Numbered from the stretch's first letter, positions 22,318 to 34,494 are shown. The stretch: 64,000 nt of DNA from Scilla litardierei (GCA_030789695.1 CM061142.1:156398714-156462713); one strand, 5' to 3'. Notes: generated from the sequence alone by a model not told the origin. Made by a program: numbers and translations.

Positions 22318-22926
22318 AGGAGGCCGGCATTCGTAAAATCCTCGGCAGTGAGCCGAGTTGGAGCCTGGACATGATTCTCCACCAGATTTGTCTCAGCATT
22401 AGACTTCAGGCTTGCTAGATACAAAATTTGAAGGTGGCGTGGAGTATGACATATCCTGGACCAATGTCCAGTCATGCCACATCTGTGGCATTTGTCTTCC
22501 CAGTCTTTCTTAGGAGTAGATGTCTGTTCAATGTTCTGCCTCCTCCACGTAAATTTCTTCTTCCCTCATTATTGTTTTGTTGTGGGGGCACCTCTGGCCT
22601 GCTTCTTCATCCATGTGATTGTTCTTATGCTTCTTCATCCTTGTGCAGAAGAGCAAGCACACGGATAACCCCCCTCATTATTGTGCTTGTTCTTCTGCTT
22701 CTGGGAAGAAACTGTGTGTGCCTCTGGGGCAGAAGCAGTGTCAGCAGGGCGCATGTTATAGGTGGACAGTAAGAGTTATTTGTTCTGTTCGGCCATCAGA
22801 AGTCACGAGAGGAGCTCTGAGTATTTCTTGAATTTAAGTTCACGATATTGCTGCATGAGGATGTCATCCTTCTCATGGAAGGATGTGAAGGTTTTCTCCA
22901 GCCTACGTGTCTCCGTGACTTCTTCA
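22318..22926 (-). pseudogene. gag: Copia B gag C-terminal remnant
   Basis: The complement matches the C-terminal half of element A gag: a zinc-knuckle region at about 22470-22500 (CHKCGMTGHW reading), the gag tail near 22320-22400, and the stretch equivalent to EKTFTSFHEKDAILMQQY at about 22900-22850. Frameshifted between. The N-terminal half is absent because element C begins at 22927. Confidence 0.75.
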
Positions 22927-23671
22927 TGAAGGGTTATCTAGGACCCTTACGGCACAAAAACTCTATTCCTGTACTAAGTCGGACGGAACATAGACATAAA
23001 AATGCAGCGGAAAAATTATGTTAATCTAATTAACATGCAGCCCTAAGGAACCAGACCCTCTTAGCCAGGATCTCTGGCAACTTGGGATGGATCTGACCAC
23101 CCCAAGAGGGATCTAAACTACTGCAAATAATTAAAATGAAAAGCTTCTAAAAACATACCTGGAATCTCAACCCTGGGGTGGGCAAGATGTTCCGCACCGT
23201 CTTCTGAGCTGCTCCCCATCCCACGCCGAGCCGCTCCTTGAACCGCTCCCCGAACCGCTTCGCATCCCGAGGCAAGCAATCCTCGTGTCGCCGAGCCAAC
23301 CACGCGCCGAAGAAAGTTTCACGCGAGTAAAAGCCTTCGCCAAGATTTCGGATTCGAATCCGAACTCCTTCGCGGCTTTGCTAGAGCCCTCAGGAGTAAG
23401 GGAGAAATTATAGGGAGATAGAGAATATTAATTTAAGCCTAGATCCGAGAGTGCTCCTACATTTACAGGAGCCGCTCAGATCTTGAGCTTGGGACGAGTT
23501 TGAAGGAAGGGGAGAGGCCCCTATTTATATAGGCGGCTGACTCTCCCCCTTTCCGCACAACCGATGTGTGACTATTAAATTAGAGTTAATCAAATCAAAT
23601 TAGTTTGCCTTTCATAAAGGGCAAACTTCTGTGAATTTAACTCGCTCACCGTTGAGCTTCAATCTTGGTAC
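22927..23671 (-). repeat. Element C 3' LTR, left part
   Basis: Starts TGAAGGGTTATC; continues at 30458 after the S1 insertion. Contains a TATA-like CTATTTATATAGG at 23520-23532 (minus-strand sense CCTATATAAATAG). Confidence 0.85.
23667..23671. repeat. Target-site duplication of S1, left (GGTAC)
   Basis: GGTAC before the left LTR, repeated at 30453-30457. Confidence 0.93.
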
Positions 23672-25434
23672 TGTTGGATCTGGATCCTAGCCTAGAGGGG
23701 GGGTGAATAGGCTAATAAAAAATTCTTGTGCAACTCACGAGAAATCACACGCAGTTAAAAGCACAACCAGAGTAATGAAAAGTAGACACAGAGTACACAG
23801 CAGATTTTGCCCTGGTTCGGTCGTCCCAACGACCTACTCCAGCCCCCAAAGCAGAACTAGTATTGAATAGCGCAATAGGTACAAAGCCACAAGTTAGAGC
23901 ACGCTCAGAGCACCCTCTACGTCTCTACACTCGCCAGGCTCTCAGTACCCCACACACAGTGTTTCCTCTCACTATCAATCCTAGCAAAGCTTTCTACCAG
24001 CTAGTCCCAAACTAGCTGGGTCCCACTTGTCTAGCCCCAACTAGACAAGTCCCAATAGTCACAGAAAATAGGTAAAATTTTCCCCTGCGAAGATCTATCA
24101 CAATTGCTACACAAAATAATAAAGTATTGAGTTTAGAAAGCTCAGATTGTGCAGCAGCGATGTCTTCGTCAATCAGCACGGGTCAGATCTGTATCTGACT
24201 AGATGTCGTCGTATCGTCGTAGGCACCTTAGGTTGCGGCACTCCTCTCCTTGGATGATGCGGCCTTGACACTTTCTTCTGAAGTTGCGGCAATTGATGTG
24301 AGGGGGTTGATGGCACACTTCAGCAAGGACAAGCTTCGGCCTCTGTGAAAGTTTGAGGGAATTGGTCTTCAAGATATTTGTGCTTGACCTGAAACATTAA
24401 AAGAATTGTGAAGAGCTTATTATAAAATAGTCAAAAGAATATAAAACAAAGCTTGAACCCCCTTTGATGCATGCGGCAGCTTGGAGAAAAAAAAACAATG
24501 TATAAGCAATTCCCCCTTGAGACTTCGATGTGCACAGGTCAAAAATTGCGGCTTGTGCGGCTGTCCCCAGAGATTTTGATGTTTGCGTCTTGTGCTCTTC
24601 GAGATCAAAAGGAACCTCTGAAATTAAGTGCGGCTCTTGGGGTGAAATTTTTTGGCAAAAAAAGGTGTGCACCCAAAACAAGTGCAGAGGCTTGCTTGGC
24701 GTTTAAAAAGAAAACGAAATTCTTTTGTTGCCTCTCTACCGTAATTTGTTTCGGCTGCACAATGGCCGGCCTTGATGTGCAGCTCCCTTAAAAAAATGAA
24801 TCCCCTTAGAAAATGAATGGCCCTCTCTCCTTTTTAGAAAAATAGTAATAAAAAATGAAGGTGCACAATTTTTGTTTCAAAATTTCGACAGAGAGAAGCC
24901 AAAAAGAAAATCACATTGATCTTGGGATTTGTAAGTCACAGCTCAAGCTCTTTTGAAATTGATATGCAAAGGAAAATTAATGATTGCCCATGACTTGTAC
25001 AGCCTTAAAAAAATGTCCTGCGGCCGAAAATTTTATCTCCCTTTTTTTCATGCCGCGCTCTCTTAGGGTTGCTTTGAGGATGGTTTATATAGGACTAGGT
25101 GGGAATCAATAATGATCAAAGAGAATCCCTAGAGTTAAGTGATGGAAAATTTGTATTGGGATTGAATTGAAGTTTGAATAGGAAATGGGTAGCAACAAAT
25201 CTCCCTAATTGATTTGACCAAATCTCAAATAGATTTCATCTCCCATTATATTGACCAAGTCAAACTTCTTTGTGCACACACTCCCTTTCTCCCAATATGC
25301 TATACGAATAGCAATTCCGCCAAATAGTGAAAGTATATTGTTTTGCCAAGCCTGAAACACACTAAGCACACACGTTAGAAATAACAACACGTTTGTCATC
25401 ATCAAACCAAGCTCCTAGATCGTTGCTCCCAACA
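23672..25434 (-). repeat. S1 3' LTR
   Basis: 1763 bp, copy of 28676-30452. TATA-like GGTTTATATAGGA (25082-25094) read on the minus strand. A G run at 23697-23703 is 7 long here and 18 in the other LTR. Confidence 0.92.
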
Positions 25435-25448
25435 ATCTCCCCCTTTTG
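25435..25448 (-). promoter_or_regulatory. S1 polypurine tract
   Basis: Plus strand ATCTCCCCCTTTTG, complement CAAAAGGGGGAGAT, adjoining the LTR. Confidence 0.9.
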
Positions 25449-26760
25449 GTGATGACAAACACATAAAAGATTTGAGCAATAAGTATGGGTGTGTGAAGTG
25501 TGTTGAAGGGGTGTAATGATATATGATGTATGAGATGAGTCATTCAAACATTACAAAGCATGCACAACACTTAGGAAATATACAATAGCATGCTCCCCCT
25601 TCTCTCAAGCTCCCCCTTAAACAAATATTCTCTATTCTCTCAAACTCCCCATTAAACAAATAATATCTCAAACTCCCCCTTAAACAACATAGCAATTCCG
25701 CCAAATCTGCAAATCTTTTCTTTCTCCCCCTTTGTAATCACCAAAAGTGGATTAATGAAGTCACAACACTATTCCATGCAAAAATAAATCATTATTAAAT
25801 GTAGCGTGCAATTTGCATGAGTTTTCCAAAAAATAGTCAAGTCAGGCTCATAGAGTTTCATAACACGACTTCTCCACCTTTGTGTAAGTGTAATGATAGA
25901 GACAATAAAGTACACGAGGAGATTCAATTTTAGAAAATCAACCAAATCAATCCACATTTTCCAATTTTCATGTATATCACTAGGATTGATTTTTCCCACC
26001 TCATCAAAGATGAGTTCAAGTTACCGAACCCCGAAACATGGCCTAAAAGGACTTTTAAATGTGGGGTGGCATTGCTTGACGAGTTATATACACCAACGCT
26101 AATGATTACCCATTTAGCACAAGTTGGATACTCGTGGGTTGTGTATTAGCCATGAAGTGTATCCATTTTCCATACGGAGCAATTTTCATATATTTTTTTC
26201 ATTTGCAATTTTTTTTGCTCAATTTTAATTCATGGCTAAACACTTCATATCCCTTAGAAAATTCAGAAATTAATCATTCCTACATTCACTTTCCATTATT
26301 CTTCAAAAGAATCTCCAAAAGTACTAAGAAGTCAAATATCGTGAAAGTGCAAATGTAGGTGTAGAAGTCAAGTTTAAAACTTATGAGACATGTCATGGTT
26401 ACTAAAAAGAATAACATCATGTTCATGTAGCTACAACAATAATGAATTGACTTCTACAAGGGATAGATTGATCATTCATACAATACCACTTAAGAGATTC
26501 ATAAGAGGATAATCAATAAGCACAATTTTTTTTATTTTTGGTTTTTCATTTTTTTTTGTTTTTTTTCAGAAAAAAAAGCATTAAAAAATCATGCATGCAA
26601 TCACACAAAACAAAATAAATCAAGCACACAAAACAATCTATGCAGGTATGCAATGAAATGCAAAGGGGGATACAAATTATACCTTCTCGTCGCCTTTTGA
26701 CGAAGGAGCTAAAAGAATGAGACATTGAATTTAACACTCCTCGCCAAAACTCCATCACAC
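25449..26760 (-). other. S1 region between gag and 3' LTR, no gene
   Basis: 1.3 kb, AT-rich, with repeated ACTCCCCCTTAAACA stretches near 25610-25690 and T-rich runs near 26520-26570. Pol would be expected here; none of its motifs is seen in any frame. Confidence 0.75.
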
Positions 26761-28632
26761 CTACATGAAAGGTGTTAAGTGTGACCTTGGAATCCAACAA
26801 GGTCCACTAGTGTTAGCCAATATTGTTTTAGGAACCCACACTTGTTTAAACTTGATATTAGTGTTCCTAAATTTGCAATAATATGAAGTGTGGCCTACAC
26901 TATCACAAGTAAAGCACTTTGCATATTTGTTCTTTGCAATAGAGGGTACATTGTGGAATTTCTTGAATTTTTGCTTTTCAACGTTTTTCAGACCAAAACC
27001 AAGTCCTCTTCTATTATTGCCATATAATTGATTCTCTAAAATAGTGTCCAACGATTGTTTTCCTATAGAGAATTTCTTAATGGCCAATTCAAGATGAGAG
27101 ACTTTGATTTTTAATTGTTTATTCTCTTCCACAAGCATCGTGCATTTACTTATAAAAACCCTCTTGTTTTCCTCTTCCTTCTTCTCGAATTCAATCATTT
27201 TTCTTTTAAAGTCATTATCTAGCATGCAAAATTTATCCTTAAGCTCTCTTATTTCATATTCTTTTTCAGCTTCGAGCTTCATTAAATCTTGTTTAAGCAT
27301 GCTATTTTGATTTAATAAAGAGGAACACGAAATACAAGGAGCATTTTCATCAAAGCTTTCTTTTTCCTTCTTCATGATTTCAATAGTAGACTTACATGCA
27401 TTAAGTTCAATTTTAAGTTTTTCATTCTCTTTAAACACCTTATCATCTCTAACTTGCATGTCATAGTTTTGATTTTGGAGACATTCAATAGTGAACTCAT
27501 GATCTACTATTTGATTTTGCATTTCTTCACAAATTTTAAGAAGTTCAGCTTTGCTACCTGACGGTGTCTCATCTTGGATGCCCATCAAAGCCATGCAAGA
27601 ATGGGCTTCATGTTCCTCCTCGCTTTCAGCTTCGCTATCCATATCCCATGTTAATACCTTCGCTTTTCCTTTTCCTTTAGCGAGCTGAGCAGTTTCATTT
27701 GGGCAATCCTTCATCAGATGTCCTCTTCCCTTGCATTTAAAACATTGCATTCTATCAGTAGATTTCTGATCATTAAATTGCTTGGAAGAATTATTAAAGT
27801 TAGAACGATTAAACCTGGGTGCCATTTCGTTTCTCCCATGCTTGGTCTTGATGAACTTTCTGAAGTTTCTCACCATTAGCGCTATGTCTTCATCATCATC
27901 CTCTTCTTCGCTAGCTTGCAAAGCAAGGGGCTTTATGGCTTTCTCTTTCTCCTCAGGTTTCTCTCTTGCTTCAACATTTTGTAGTTCCAACTCATGGGAC
28001 ATCAAATTACCAATAAGGTCCTCCACCTTCAATTGAGACAATACCTTTGCTTCCTGGATGGCGGTGACCTTTGGTCTGAAAGAGCTTGGCAGTGCTCTTA
28101 ATATCTTTCTCACCTGTTCAAGGCTAGAATATGGCTTACCGAGCGAGCTAGACTTGTAGACGATGTTGGTGAATCTCGCAAACATTTCTGATATGGTCTC
28201 TGATGGTAGCATGCGAAATCCCTCGTACTCTGTGCTCAGAAGTGCAAGTCTAGACTCCTTCACCTGTGACGTTCCCTCGTGCGTCACCTCCAAAGTATGC
28301 CATATTTCCTGCGCAGTTAGACAATGTGAGATTCTATTATATTCAGATTTATCAAGTGCACAAATGAGAGCATTCATAGCTTTAGCATTTAAAGAATAAG
28401 ATTTCCAATCATTATCATCCCATTTGTCATTTGGTTTTTCAATCTCAGCATTTTCTACTTTAATTACAGGCAGTTTATATCCTTTTTCAATTATTTTCCA
28501 AGCCTTGTAATCAACAGAAATAAGGTAGATTTTCATACGATTTTTCCAATAAGCATAATCACCTCCGTTAAACCTAGGGGGACGGGAAACAGACTGACCC
28601 TCAGCAAAAGCACTATCCATATGGTTATTCAT
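26761..28632 (-). CDS. gag: S1 gag, intact
   Basis: Gag polyprotein of about 623 residues. I start at the ATG at 28632 (MNNHMDSAF); the frame opens further upstream only from a GTG inside the primer site. Domains: N-terminal gag segment (RFNGGDYAYWKNRMKIYL), UBN2 capsid (AMNALICALDKSEYNRIS to LPSSFRPKVTAIQEA, about residues 80-200), zinc knuckle CFKCKGRGHLMKDC near 295, a long coiled-coil-like region, and a second knuckle-like CFTCDSVGHTSYYC near 580. It ends in WIPRSHLTPFM with no protease after it. An intact gag in an otherwise empty element suggests gag itself is kept under selection or the copy is young. Confidence 0.9.
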   Translation of the reverse strand: MNNHMDSAFAEGQSVSRPPRFNGGDYAYWKNRMKIYLISVDYKAWKIIEKGYKLPVIKVENAEIEKPNDKWDDNDWKSYSLNAKAMNALICALDKSEYNRISHCLTAQEIWHTLEVTHEGTSQVKESRLALLSTEYEGFRMLPSETISEMFARFTNIVYKSSSLGKPYSSLEQVRKILRALPSSFRPKVTAIQEAKVLSQLKVEDLIGNLMSHELELQNVEAREKPEEKEKAIKPLALQASEEEDDDEDIALMVRNFRKFIKTKHGRNEMAPRFNRSNFNNSSKQFNDQKSTDRMQCFKCKGRGHLMKDCPNETAQLAKGKGKAKVLTWDMDSEAESEEEHEAHSCMALMGIQDETPSGSKAELLKICEEMQNQIVDHEFTIECLQNQNYDMQVRDDKVFKENEKLKIELNACKSTIEIMKKEKESFDENAPCISCSSLLNQNSMLKQDLMKLEAEKEYEIRELKDKFCMLDNDFKRKMIEFEKKEEENKRVFISKCTMLVEENKQLKIKVSHLELAIKKFSIGKQSLDTILENQLYGNNRRGLGFGLKNVEKQKFKKFHNVPSIAKNKYAKCFTCDSVGHTSYYCKFRNTNIKFKQVWVPKTILANTSGPCWIPRSHLTPFM

Positions 28633-28661
28633 GGTCAATCCTAGGCTAGATCCCAAAACCT

Positions 28662-28673
28662 GCTCTGATACCA
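28662..28673 (-). promoter_or_regulatory. S1 primer-binding site (initiator Met)
   Basis: Plus strand GCTCTGATACCA, complement TGGTATCAGAGC, two bases from the 5' LTR. Confidence 0.9.
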
Positions 28674-28675
28674 CT

Positions 28676-30452
28676 TGTTGGATCTGGATCCTAGCCTAGA
28701 GGGGGGGGGGGGGGGGGGTGAATAGGCTAATAAAAAAATTCTCGTGCAACTCACGAGAAATCACACGCAGTTAAAAGCACAACCAGAGTAATGAAAAGCA
28801 GACACAGAGTACACAGCAGATTTTACCCTGGTTCGGTCGTCCCAACGACCTACTCCAGCCCCCAAAGCAGAACTAGTATTGAATAGCGCAATAGGTACAA
28901 AGCCACAAGTTAGAGCACGCTCAGAGCACCCTCTACGTCTCTACACTCGCCAGGCTCTCAGTACCCCACACACAGTGTTTCCTCTCACTATCAATCCTAG
29001 CAAAGCTTTCTACCAGCTAGTCCCAAACTAGCTGGGTCCCACTTGTCTAGCCCCAACTAGACAAGTCCCAATAGTCACAGAAAATAGGTAAAATTTTCCC
29101 CTGCGAAGATCTATCACAATTGCTACACAAAATAATAAAGTATTGAGTTTAGAAAGCTCAGATTGTGCAGCAGCGATGTCTTCGTCAATCAGCACGGGTC
29201 AGATCTGTATCTGACTAGATGTCGTCGTATCGTCGTAGGCACCTTAGGTTGCGGCACTCCTCTCCTTGGATGATGCGGCCTTGACACTTTCTTCTGAAGT
29301 TGTGGCAATTGATGTGAGGGGGTTGATGGCACACTTCAGCAAGGACAAGCTTCGGCCTCTGTGAAAGTTTGAGGGAATTGGTCTTCAAGATATTTGTGCT
29401 TGACCTGAAACATTAAAAGAATTGTGAAGAGCTTATTATAAAATAGTCAAAAGAATATAAAACAAAGCTTGAACCCCCTTTGATGCATGCGGAAGCTTGG
29501 AGAGAAAAAAAACAATGTATAAGCAATTCCCCCTTGAGACTTCGATGTGCACAGGTCAAAAATTGCGGCTTGTGCGGCTGTCCCCAGAGATTTTGATGTT
29601 TGCGTCTTGTGCTCTTCGAGATCAAAAGGAACCTCTGAAATTAAGTGCGGCTCTTGGGGTGAAATTTTTTGGCAAAAAAAGGTGTGCACCCAAAACAAGT
29701 GCAGAGGCTTGCTTGGCGTTTAAAAAGAAAACGAAATTCTTTTGTTGCCTCTCTACCGTAATTTGTTTCGGCTGCACAATGGCCGGCCTTGATGTGCAGC
29801 TCCCTTAAAAAAATGAATCCCCTTAGAAAATGAATGGCCCTCTCTCCTTTTTAGAAAAATAGTAATAAAAAATGAAGGTGCACAATTTTTGTTTCAAAAT
29901 TTCGACAGAGAGAAGCCAAAAAGAAAATCACATTGATCTTGGGATTTGTAAGTCACAGCTCAAGCTCTTTTGAAATTGATATGCAAAGGAAAATTAATGA
30001 TTGCCCATGACTTGTACAGCCTTAAAAAAATGTCCTGCGGCCGAAAATTTTATCTCCCTTTTTTTCATGCCGCGCTCTCTTAGGGTTGCTTTGAGGATGG
30101 TTTATATAGGACTAGGAGGGAATCAATAATGATCAAAGAGAATCCCTAGAGTTAAGTGATGGAAAATTTGTATTGGGATTGAATTGAAGTTTGAATAGGA
30201 AATGGGTAGCAACAAATCTCCCTAATTGATTTGACCAAATCTCAAATAGATTTCATCTCCCATTATATTGACCAAGTCAAACTTCTTTGTGCACACACTC
30301 CCTTTCTCCCAATATGCTATACGAATAGCAATTCCGCCAAATAGTGAAAGTATATTGTTTTGCCAAGCCTGAAACACACCAGCACACACATTAGATATCA
30401 CGACACGCTTGTCATCATCAAACAAAGAGATCCTAGATCGTTGCGTCCAACA
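28676..30452 (-). repeat. S1 5' LTR
   Basis: 1777 bp; nearly identical to 23672-25434 except a longer G run (28701-28718) and a more diverged last 80 bp. TATA-like box at 30100-30112. Confidence 0.92.
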
Positions 30453-30457
30453 GGTAC
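30453..30457. repeat. Target-site duplication of S1, right (GGTAC)
   Basis: GGTAC directly after LTR end CCAACA at 30452. Confidence 0.93.
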
Positions 30458-30922
30458 AACCTACCAAATCGAAGGGCATTCAACGGTGAACGCATAGGAA
30501 AAAATGGCAAGTCAATCGGAGTCCGTTTGACCCTCCAATTGATCGTCCAAAGTTAGCCAAAACCATTCAAAGATGGAAAATCCAGCGGTCAAAAATCCCG
30601 GGTTTTAAAAAACCCTAACTAGAAAATTCAGGCTTGGTGGGCCTCCATTTTCGCTGGTTTCAGCCCAACAGTTTGGGCTGACTTGTTTTGGCTATAACTT
30701 GTGCATTTGGACTCCGTTTTTGACGCGGTTTGAACCTGCATTTAGAGCGGGATGATCCCGTCATCTAGGTAACCTTTTCCATGTGTTTATTATATTAAAT
30801 ATTGTCGTAAACTATTTATGACACCTTTAATCCGGTTTGCATCAAATGCAAAATAGTCCCTATCTAAGCTTAAATTTTCATTTGCATCAAATACAAATGA
30901 TCTGAGGGCATATCCCCTAACA
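30458..30922 (-). repeat. Element C 3' LTR, right part
   Basis: Resumes after TSD GGTAC (30453-30457) and ends CCCCTAACA at 30922, next to a polypurine tract. Confidence 0.8.
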
Positions 30923-30936
30923 TCTTCCACTTGCAC
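30923..30936 (-). promoter_or_regulatory. Element C polypurine tract
   Basis: Plus strand TCTTCCACTTGCAC; complement GTGCAAGTGGAAGA adjoins the LTR start TGTTAGGGG. Confidence 0.65.
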
Positions 30937-32057
30937 TCAGGATCATTTATCCCGAATGCAGGAGATAATTGCAAACATCTTTTGGAATATTCTATCCCTT
31001 GCATGAAATGCATATTCTCCCTAATCGTTTCTACCTATTACTAGACGAAGGTCGCACTCTATGTGAGATCTTACAGCCTGACCCTTACAACAGGTTTGGG
31101 CTCGAAGCCCTATACGGCAGTGACCACAAGCAGTGGTTGTCGTCCCTACTTCAGAATCATCATTATGTGGTTGACTCATCGACATGAGTATTGTCGGGAC
31201 CACCCTGACTGTATCCGTGATGAATTCTGCAGTTTTAGTCTCTTTGTCTTAACTATGTCATGTAGATCAAGTCTAGGGTACTGTCAAACTGTCAACCCCA
31301 ATAACTTGACTCCGGTTAGTTTCTATCGATCTTTAGTCAACTAATGTTGGACTTCTTCCAACATACTCTGATCAGAGATTTTACTAAAGACCGAACTAAC
31401 TCTACGACACTAACTCCCATTGACCGGGAGAGACGAATTCTCTCTTGGTCATTATTCTCCTCGTACGCTTCAAGTGACACCGATCAAAGATCTTTCGACA
31501 GGCCTAGCCTCGAAGCTAGGTCAGTGATCTAAGTGGTACCGTTCACGCACAGGTTCGTAAAATGACCTCAAGTCAAAAGACCAACTAGGCTATCATCATT
31601 GAGAGTTATCATTGACAGATTGTTCAATATAACCATATGATAACTCTTATGGATCGTTCAGTGAACTCATTCTCTAATGAGCACCTGTGTCTTGTCTTCG
31701 ACTTCGCCAAGTCAAACGATCATGAGATCATCGCCACCGCTAAACGGTGAAGACTAAGACACAATGGTCTATCCGATGTTTCGATATCCTTGTCTTAAAA
31801 CATCTACGACCACGAACCCTTTTAGACTTATGTTACAGACGGTCAAACATTTCTCCATGACCGAGATACTCATCTCAATACATGTTTGACCTTGCATGAA
31901 GTCTCAGGACTTTACCTAAGTTAATATCTAATGTTAACTATGTTATAAAATAACTTAGATAAATCATTACCAAATAGCTTACTGTTATTTCGAATAAGAC
32001 GTTTGTGCTATACACACAGAGATAAATAGCCTCGAGGGCATCATCTCTCTACATCTC
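30937..32057 (-). other. Element C 3' region or older LTR, no gene
   Basis: 1.1 kb without coding signal. Its right edge, read on the minus strand, starts TGTAGAGAGATGATGCCC after a second GCAAGTGGGAGA tract, resembling the real LTR start TGTTAGGGGATATGCCC. It may be a relic LTR-like end or the long 3' untranslated region seen in some plant Copia elements. Confidence 0.45.
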
Positions 32058-33480
32058 CCACTTGCACTCAGGTCCATTTATCTTGGCATATTATACCGTT
32101 TTTACACATAAGTTTTTCTAGACTTCATGTGGTAGAGCCATCGTGAGTGGATCTGCTAAAACCTTCTACAGTATAGACTTAAGGGGTTTATATGTTCATG
32201 TTAGACCAACCATTTGAATCTTATTCAAATAATTCACTTGGTCTTTCGGAATCCATAATATTTTATTTCCTTGGATCTTATCCAATTCATCGTACCTTAC
32301 GATAATAATTTTAAATTAGTTACTGGTCATTTCAAATGGCTCATATCTATTTCTGATAAAGTGTCAAACCTTTTTGATTACTTTATCAAAATAAATGTTC
32401 CATCCCTTTGATGCTTCACATGTGATTTATACGCTCCCACTGACTTTGAAAAATTTCTGGCTAATTCATATATGTTGTTTCGTCTAAATCATATTTAGAA
32501 AAACGAACTTATAAGTGAATGCTCCAATTTTCATGGTCAACATGAGCGTTTACATCGATTTTGGTCCGAGTAGATCTGTACACATCTGCGGGCGAAAAAG
32601 TTTTTATCATAATCCGTTTTATAGGAATTAGGATGATGACCGTTCTCGACCAACATGATTGAACTTCACTATTTTCTTTCTGCACTAATCTTTTAACTTA
32701 AAGATTTACTTGCAGAAAATGAGGAAACATTTTCATTGGGCACGTAAACTAAATTCCAAAATTTATTTACGCACACGGACCTTTTCTGATTGCATCAAGT
32801 TATAAATCGGAGTTACTACTCCGAATTTCATCCTGGAAGTTGACTAAGTCATCATCAGTTGTGATGTCTAACTCGACAATTCGTCTCACGAGATTCGAGT
32901 ATTTATACAACTTCTTAACGATTGATTTAATGAATATCTTATTGATAATGTCCTCATAGAACATTATCAAAACCTAGGCATTACTATCTGGGACTTAACC
33001 CAGAGGGGGGACTTAACTCAGAGTCACTTGCTATGGATCACACCAAGTCTAACTAAGTGTGATTCATACCTTTTAACACACCGATGTGTTAACAGACTTG
33101 ACTCGAGAGAAAATCATATTTTCTTTTGATTACGCAAGATTTTATATAGCTAAGTATTTGACCATTCGATCTAATCGAATCAGTTTAAATACTTTTGTCA
33201 TTTCGTTCTTTATTTTATCAGACTTGTGTTTCATCAAGAACACATGTCTTAATAAAATATACGAATAACTTATTTTGGTTAATCTAGACTCGGGTACATC
33301 AGTATGTATGAGATTGAGTTCGACAACTCATTCTTCCACTGTCTTACAGATGGGTTTCGGCCATTATATCTAAGAGGATAAGATTCACAAGTGTCCGTAG
33401 ACTTCATAATACAAGAGGTCAGATCCCTCTTTATGTGACTTGTGAAGCTTAGTCTCTCGATACGGCCTAGTCTATTTTGT
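32058..33480 (-). pseudogene. pol: Element C pol remnants (integrase to RNase H end)
   Basis: Stops and frameshifts throughout, but short Copia blocks read on the complement: the RNase H end LADPLT at about 32160-32130; the integrase block YLMKHKSD at 33241-33218; the degenerate relative of the LRSDRGGEYL block at 33184-33152; and a HTDV start of the integrase core near 33300. RT lies between but is not readable by eye. Order right to left is integrase then RNase H, as in Copia. Non-functional. Confidence 0.65.
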
Positions 33481-34494
33481 CATATAAGCTTGCTACTATC
33501 TTGTGTATTTATATATCAACATTTAATATATTATAGTTATTACAAATAACTAACACAAAACATTGCTTCATAAGCAAGGTGACGACATTCGTCAAAACGT
33601 GTTAGACGTCTTTTGTATAATAATTATTCTGAAATCGTGACATCAAAATATGTCACATTTTCATTTCCTCCTACTTATGCCTTTACTAATGATAAATATA
33701 ACTAACTTTCTCAATTGACTTTCCGGAGTGCCTTCTTCCTTTTCTAAATCATATTTAGATATTAAATAGCCCAACATAAATGAATAGCTATGCAAGCATC
33801 TCATGTATCCAAACGCTTGAGCTTTGCAACCTTGAGTGTAGCTCAACACGTTGCTTGTCTCAAGATCCGGTTGGGATGCATAGTCTTGCACCGCTCATGC
33901 ACTCGTATTCGACTCAAACAGTTTGATCGAATTCTCGAACTTTACGGATCAAAATTGTTTTTCCATACAACCTTGAGTGTAGCTCGACAAGTTGTAGGGA
34001 GAAACATACTTCGAATATCCTATATGTTCAAGCTGCCCCATATAGAGGCGAGTGACATGTAGCGTGAATTTATATGTTGGACCCAGAACTTAATGAAATC
34101 ATATTTCTTAAGTCTGTTCTTTAAGAAGGTCATTTTAATGTCAACGAGAATATAGTTTAATTCTATCAATTAGAATTTAACTTGATATTCAATTAATCAA
34201 CCTATTTGACCAGTTAACTAATTCAATTAAAATATTTTGATTCCTTCGGTAAACGTAGTCTTGCCCTAGTTTAGCATATGTTCAATATTAAATATAGGTA
34301 GAATGGCTTTTATCTATCTATATCCTCCCACTATTTTTACGATCATTTTTAAGCCTTAACAATGAACGATTTAATCGAATTAAATAAATGGGTAAGAGAT
34401 CCAATCACCCCGAGCCTAACAACTTTGAGTGTAGCTCAACAAGTTGCTTGACTCTGCGATCGGAAGATGACTCTTCATCGATCATATTAGATAT

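Larger units (their letters stand above)
18401..22926 (-). mobile_element. Copia element B, minus strand, decayed and cut by element C
   Basis: Second relative of element A. Its internal region reads right to left: gag remnant 22318-22926, pol remnants down to about 19000, tandem 3' sequence 18719-18990, polypurine tract at 18638, and an LTR piece ending TTCATAACA at 18637. Element C begins at 22927 inside B gag; the rest of B lies beyond the window. Confidence 0.7.
23672..30452 (-). mobile_element. S1: gag-only SIRE-like Copia element, minus strand
   Basis: Complete by its ends: LTRs 23672-25434 and 28676-30452 (TGTTGG...CCAACA), TSD GGTAC on both sides, TGGTATCAGAGC primer site and AAAAGGGGGAGAT polypurine tract. 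The 3.2-kb interior codes only for gag; protease, integrase, RT and RNase H are absent. It therefore depends on enzymes from another element. LTRs are nearly identical, suggesting recent movement. Confidence 0.93.

Noticed and set aside
24471..24791. 106-residue plus-strand frame, repeated at 29497-29808
   Set aside because: Lies in S1 LTRs, so it is duplicated with them; no domain, and opposite to element direction.
31021..31532. Small frames in the element C 3' region as host gene exons
   Set aside because: No motif, no splice pattern, and the DNA lies between C's LTR and pol remnants.
33661..33891. 76-residue minus-strand frame as a piece of gag
   Set aside because: No gag motif could be matched; it lies where gag is expected but is not recognisable.
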